Shown piece after piece: positions 5,869-7,824 of a DNA stretch of 7,824 nt. The stretch is taken from positions 1-7,824 of the forward strand of contig DPKF01000162.1 of NCBI GenBank assembly GCA_003542655.1. Reading direction: 5' to 3'. Origin of the DNA: Holosporales bacterium (GTDB taxonomy: Bacteria; Pseudomonadota; Alphaproteobacteria; Paracaedibacterales; UBA11393). The translations under genes were made by a program, and so were the position numbers. The stretch's first letter is position 1; each line of letters opens with the position of its first letter. The notes below the pieces were generated by a model. It saw nothing but the letters and a program-made list of their open reading frames with translations, ran no database searches and was not told where the DNA came from.

Positions 5869-7353
5869 ATGCAATTAAAGGCTTTTCTTGGAAGTGGGGT
5901 TAATCAATCCGCAGAAGAAATAACGATACTAAATCTTACATTAAAAGCTCAAGAAGGTGAGTTTACAAAAATAGAATTATTATGTGAAAAAAAAGATGTC
6001 AATATGCGATGTATCACCTTGAGTTGTGAGGATCTTGTATTTTTTAAAGGCTATCTTTTAGGTGGTGTTGAAGACGTTGAGCCAGGTTGTATGAAACTTA
6101 TGTACGTTGGGCGGGCATTAGCTGTGAATTATGCGATACAACAAGAAGCGCCTCTGTTGGAAAATATCAACAATAAAAAATGGGAATTGCCATGTGTGGA
6201 CCCTGTTTCGCATCAATGTAAGACTATATCAATGTTACCTTCTGATATGGGTAAGGATATAACGCCTTATGTTCTAATGGACAGCACCAAAGTTGAACAA
6301 ATACGGATGCCCATGCACACTATAAAAGTTATTGTTCATGCCGCTTGGGTTCAAAAGGGGCAGGGTAGTATTAATTTATTTCCTTATATTAAAAAGGCAT
6401 TTCCAGAGAGGCGTATATTAAGCATAACAGGGGATGCGCTGAAGGCTTCTTTTCCAACTATTGGGCAGACATTGGGTAAAAAAATGGGGAGCAAAACTGG
6501 GTATACCGTTTTATCATCCAAGATGATGTTATGTTCACAAAAAACATTTGATACAGTGCCTGTTAAAATTAAAGGTAGTGAATGCTATTTACCTATTCAA
6601 GAATATAAAGGACATTTCTGGATTCAATGGACATGTGCTTATAGACGCCAAGAAAAACTAGAATTATGTTTATGTTGGAAAAATGGTGAATATATTCTAA
6701 GTCCTGATTCTCGTCATATTGATGTCTGTAAAACGGTTGATTTTACAGTGAAAAAAGACGTGATTTCAGCCGAACGTGATACTTTTTTTGATACAAAAAT
6801 AGGGAATTTAGCGGTACGGCAAGCTATTGAACAAAGTATTTACGTTGGATTGCAGTCAAGACAAGCGTATTTATTAAAAGTTGATCTGCCATTTGTAAAT
6901 AGCTTGCAGTATAAAATTGGGGATACTGTTATTTTTGACAATAATACGACAGGAACGATTACGGGGCGGGTTTCAAGATTAAAAAGCTTTTGTGACGCTG
7001 ATCATGCAATAACAACAGTATGGATTAACTTTTCAAAGGCGTGTTTAACAATAGACAGGATATCAGCTCAGCTAGATAGACTTACTGAAGGCATCGCTAG
7101 AGTCAAAGGAGAAGGAGATGGTGCTGCATTACCGAATATCAACACTATAGAGCCTGAGCATCTTATAAAAAGTGCTGTGGTTAGAAATGCGGCTTGTCAT
7201 CAAAGCGATTTATTAAAAAATAAGACGTTTGATTCTATGGCAGACTTAATCAGTATACTAAAAAATAATATGACAGAAATTCATTTAGATTTACATGATC
7301 TGACAAATAGCCAGGTAATTTATCAAAATTATGAATTTAAGATGAATGAGTAA
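5869..7353 (+). CDS. Probable phage tail hub / baseplate-type protein, cysteine-rich
   Basis: The 494-residue protein has no signal peptide or membrane segment. Its most telling part is 315-390: a helix AVRQAIEQSIYVGLQSR, then LLKVDLPFVNSL, a YKIGDTVIFDNNTTG turn and TITGRVSRLKS, ending in TTVWINF. This resembles the late domain of tail hub proteins (gpD/gp27-like), where a strand before G-D-x-V is followed by a G-x-V strand. The N-terminal 100 residues also look like a beta-rich domain ending in a GRAL turn. Downstream of 395 is a helical tail region with a Gly-rich linker (413-420) and a C-terminal helix (454-467). About 15 cysteines are scattered through it, high for a virion protein. It most likely belongs with the 4288 product in a tail-tip module, as this pairing would be normal without the transporter between them. 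The ATG at 5869 has only a weak GCGAG-type site. Substrate-binding or enzymatic roles are not indicated. Confidence 0.5.
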   Translation: MQLKAFLGSGVNQSAEEITILNLTLKAQEGEFTKIELLCEKKDVNMRCITLSCEDLVFFKGYLLGGVEDVEPGCMKLMYVGRALAVNYAIQQEAPLLENINNKKWELPCVDPVSHQCKTISMLPSDMGKDITPYVLMDSTKVEQIRMPMHTIKVIVHAAWVQKGQGSINLFPYIKKAFPERRILSITGDALKASFPTIGQTLGKKMGSKTGYTVLSSKMMLCSQKTFDTVPVKIKGSECYLPIQEYKGHFWIQWTCAYRRQEKLELCLCWKNGEYILSPDSRHIDVCKTVDFTVKKDVISAERDTFFDTKIGNLAVRQAIEQSIYVGLQSRQAYLLKVDLPFVNSLQYKIGDTVIFDNNTTGTITGRVSRLKSFCDADHAITTVWINFSKACLTIDRISAQLDRLTEGIARVKGEGDGAALPNINTIEPEHLIKSAVVRNAACHQSDLLKNKTFDSMADLISILKNNMTEIHLDLHDLTNSQVIYQNYEFKMNE

Positions 7354-7427
7354 ATTATGAGCGACATACTGAGATAACCAGTCTTAATTATATTTGGTTA
7401 ATGATCAAATCAAAAAAACAGTATCGT

Positions 7428-7457
7428 ACTGCTTCATGAATTTGGAGCGGTTTTTTT
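7428..7457 (+). terminator. Intrinsic terminator in front of the 7484 gene
   Basis: Bases 7428-7435 (ACTGCTTC) pair with 7444-7451 (GGAGCGGT) in an 8-bp stem with two G-U pairs and an 8-base loop. A T-tract covers 7451-7457. It lies 75 bases after the stop of the hub-like gene and ends 12 bases before the ribosome-binding site of the next gene. Its left arm overlaps a shorter hairpin at 7419-7431, so the two cannot form together. Confidence 0.65.
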
Positions 7458-7468
7458 ATTAATTTTTA

Positions 7469-7475
7469 GAAAGGA
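7469..7475 (+). promoter_or_regulatory. Ribosome-binding site of the 7484 gene
   Basis: GAAAGGA lies 8 bases before the ATG at 7484 and immediately follows the terminator T-tract region. It decides the start of the last, partial gene. Confidence 0.6.
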
Positions 7476-7483
7476 AAATACTG

Positions 7484-7824
7484 ATGTATTGGCGCAATCG
7501 TTTGAATAAAGTTTTTTTAAAAGGGTATTCGTCTCAAGTAATAAACAACGAGGCAAGTGATATTGATGATCACGTATCTTGTGTTTTGAAGCCCCCAGAT
7601 GATTTTGAATTTAACATAGATGATGGAGAGTCTGAACTGCCACCAGTCATTATTTTACAGGCGCAGGTTCATCCAACATTTTATGAGAATCCGGATGTTT
7701 GTGTGAATGTAGGAGGTACCTTATTGCCACTATATAGAAGAGGTGTATTAAATTTACCCCAATGTTTATCTAGGATGAAGATAGTTTATGATCATATAAT
7801 CGTTGAAGCAGGTAAAGACAACGA
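7484..7824 (+). CDS. Partial unrecognised protein, probably part of the tail module
   Basis: An open frame of 113 complete codons runs to the window edge without a stop. It starts MYWRNRLNKVFLKGY and has an acidic stretch around residues 25-52 (DIDD, PPDDFEFNIDDGESE). This is followed by PPVIILQAQVHP (53-64) and a beta-rich region with VNVGGTLLPLYRRGVLNLP (75-93). No signal peptide or membrane segment is seen and I do not recognise a family. Good ribosome-binding sequence and the absence of stops support a real gene. Its place after the hub-like gene on the same strand suggests a tail-tip or receptor-binding role, which is inference from position only. It is cut by the window end, so its length and C-terminal domains are unknown. 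Confidence 0.65.
   Translation, partial: MYWRNRLNKVFLKGYSSQVINNEASDIDDHVSCVLKPPDDFEFNIDDGESELPPVIILQAQVHPTFYENPDVCVNVGGTLLPLYRRGVLNLPQCLSRMKIVYDHIIVEAGKDN

Noticed and set aside
1..7824. tRNA, rRNA, CRISPR arrays, insertion sequences and attachment-site repeats
   Set aside because: No cloverleaf, regularly spaced repeat array, transposase or long direct repeat was seen on reading both strands. A short att-type repeat could be missed by eye.

Overview
The window reads as the chromosome of an AT-rich Gram-negative bacterium, most likely an intracellular alphaproteobacterium (Holosporales- or Rickettsiales-like). Three things suggest this: the low GC content; a Sec-exported protein that looks like an outer-membrane beta-barrel; and a transporter whose sequence closely recalls the S-adenosylmethionine importer of Rickettsia. 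The phage genes also follow the head-gene order of alphaproteobacterial gene transfer agents and HK97-type siphophages. The taxonomic call is inference; there is no rRNA or tRNA here to confirm it.

Layout. Positions 1-882 carry a monocistronic outer-membrane protein gene, closed by a strong intrinsic terminator at 995-1028. Positions 1052-4087 are a tightly packed plus-strand head operon: prohead protease, major capsid protein, gp6-like head-tail connector, head-tail adaptor (head closure) and a probable tail terminator. Positions 4088-4287 hold a possible promoter, a possible 37-codon gene and a very strong terminator hairpin lying inside that small ORF. Positions 4288-4800 encode a conserved type of phage tail-associated protein. 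A minus-strand DMT/EamA transporter (4826-5779) then interrupts the phage genes. Phage-like genes resume at 5869-7353 (probable tail hub/baseplate protein), followed by a terminator and an unrecognised gene starting at 7484 that runs off the window.

How the parts fit. The protease would process the capsid scaffold, the capsid protein would build the shell, and the next three products would build the neck and the head-tail joint. The proteins at 4288 and 5869 look like tail-tip parts. Absent from the window are a terminase, the portal gene (normally directly upstream of the protease), the major tail tube protein (normally directly after the tail terminator) and a tape measure. No integrase, repressor or lysis gene is visible. 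The picture is of a tailed-phage module broken into short transcription units interleaved with host-type genes. It could be a domesticated particle (GTA-like) or a decaying prophage, but every phage reading frame seen is intact.

The most unusual feature is regulatory. Three of the phage units are preceded by intrinsic-terminator hairpins in their leader regions; for two, the terminator U-tract ends only 12 bases before the Shine-Dalgarno sequence. Further hairpins lie after the capsid gene and within the first codons of the 4288 gene. This suggests attenuation, antitermination or RNA processing as a control layer, which is a hypothesis and not shown by sequence alone.
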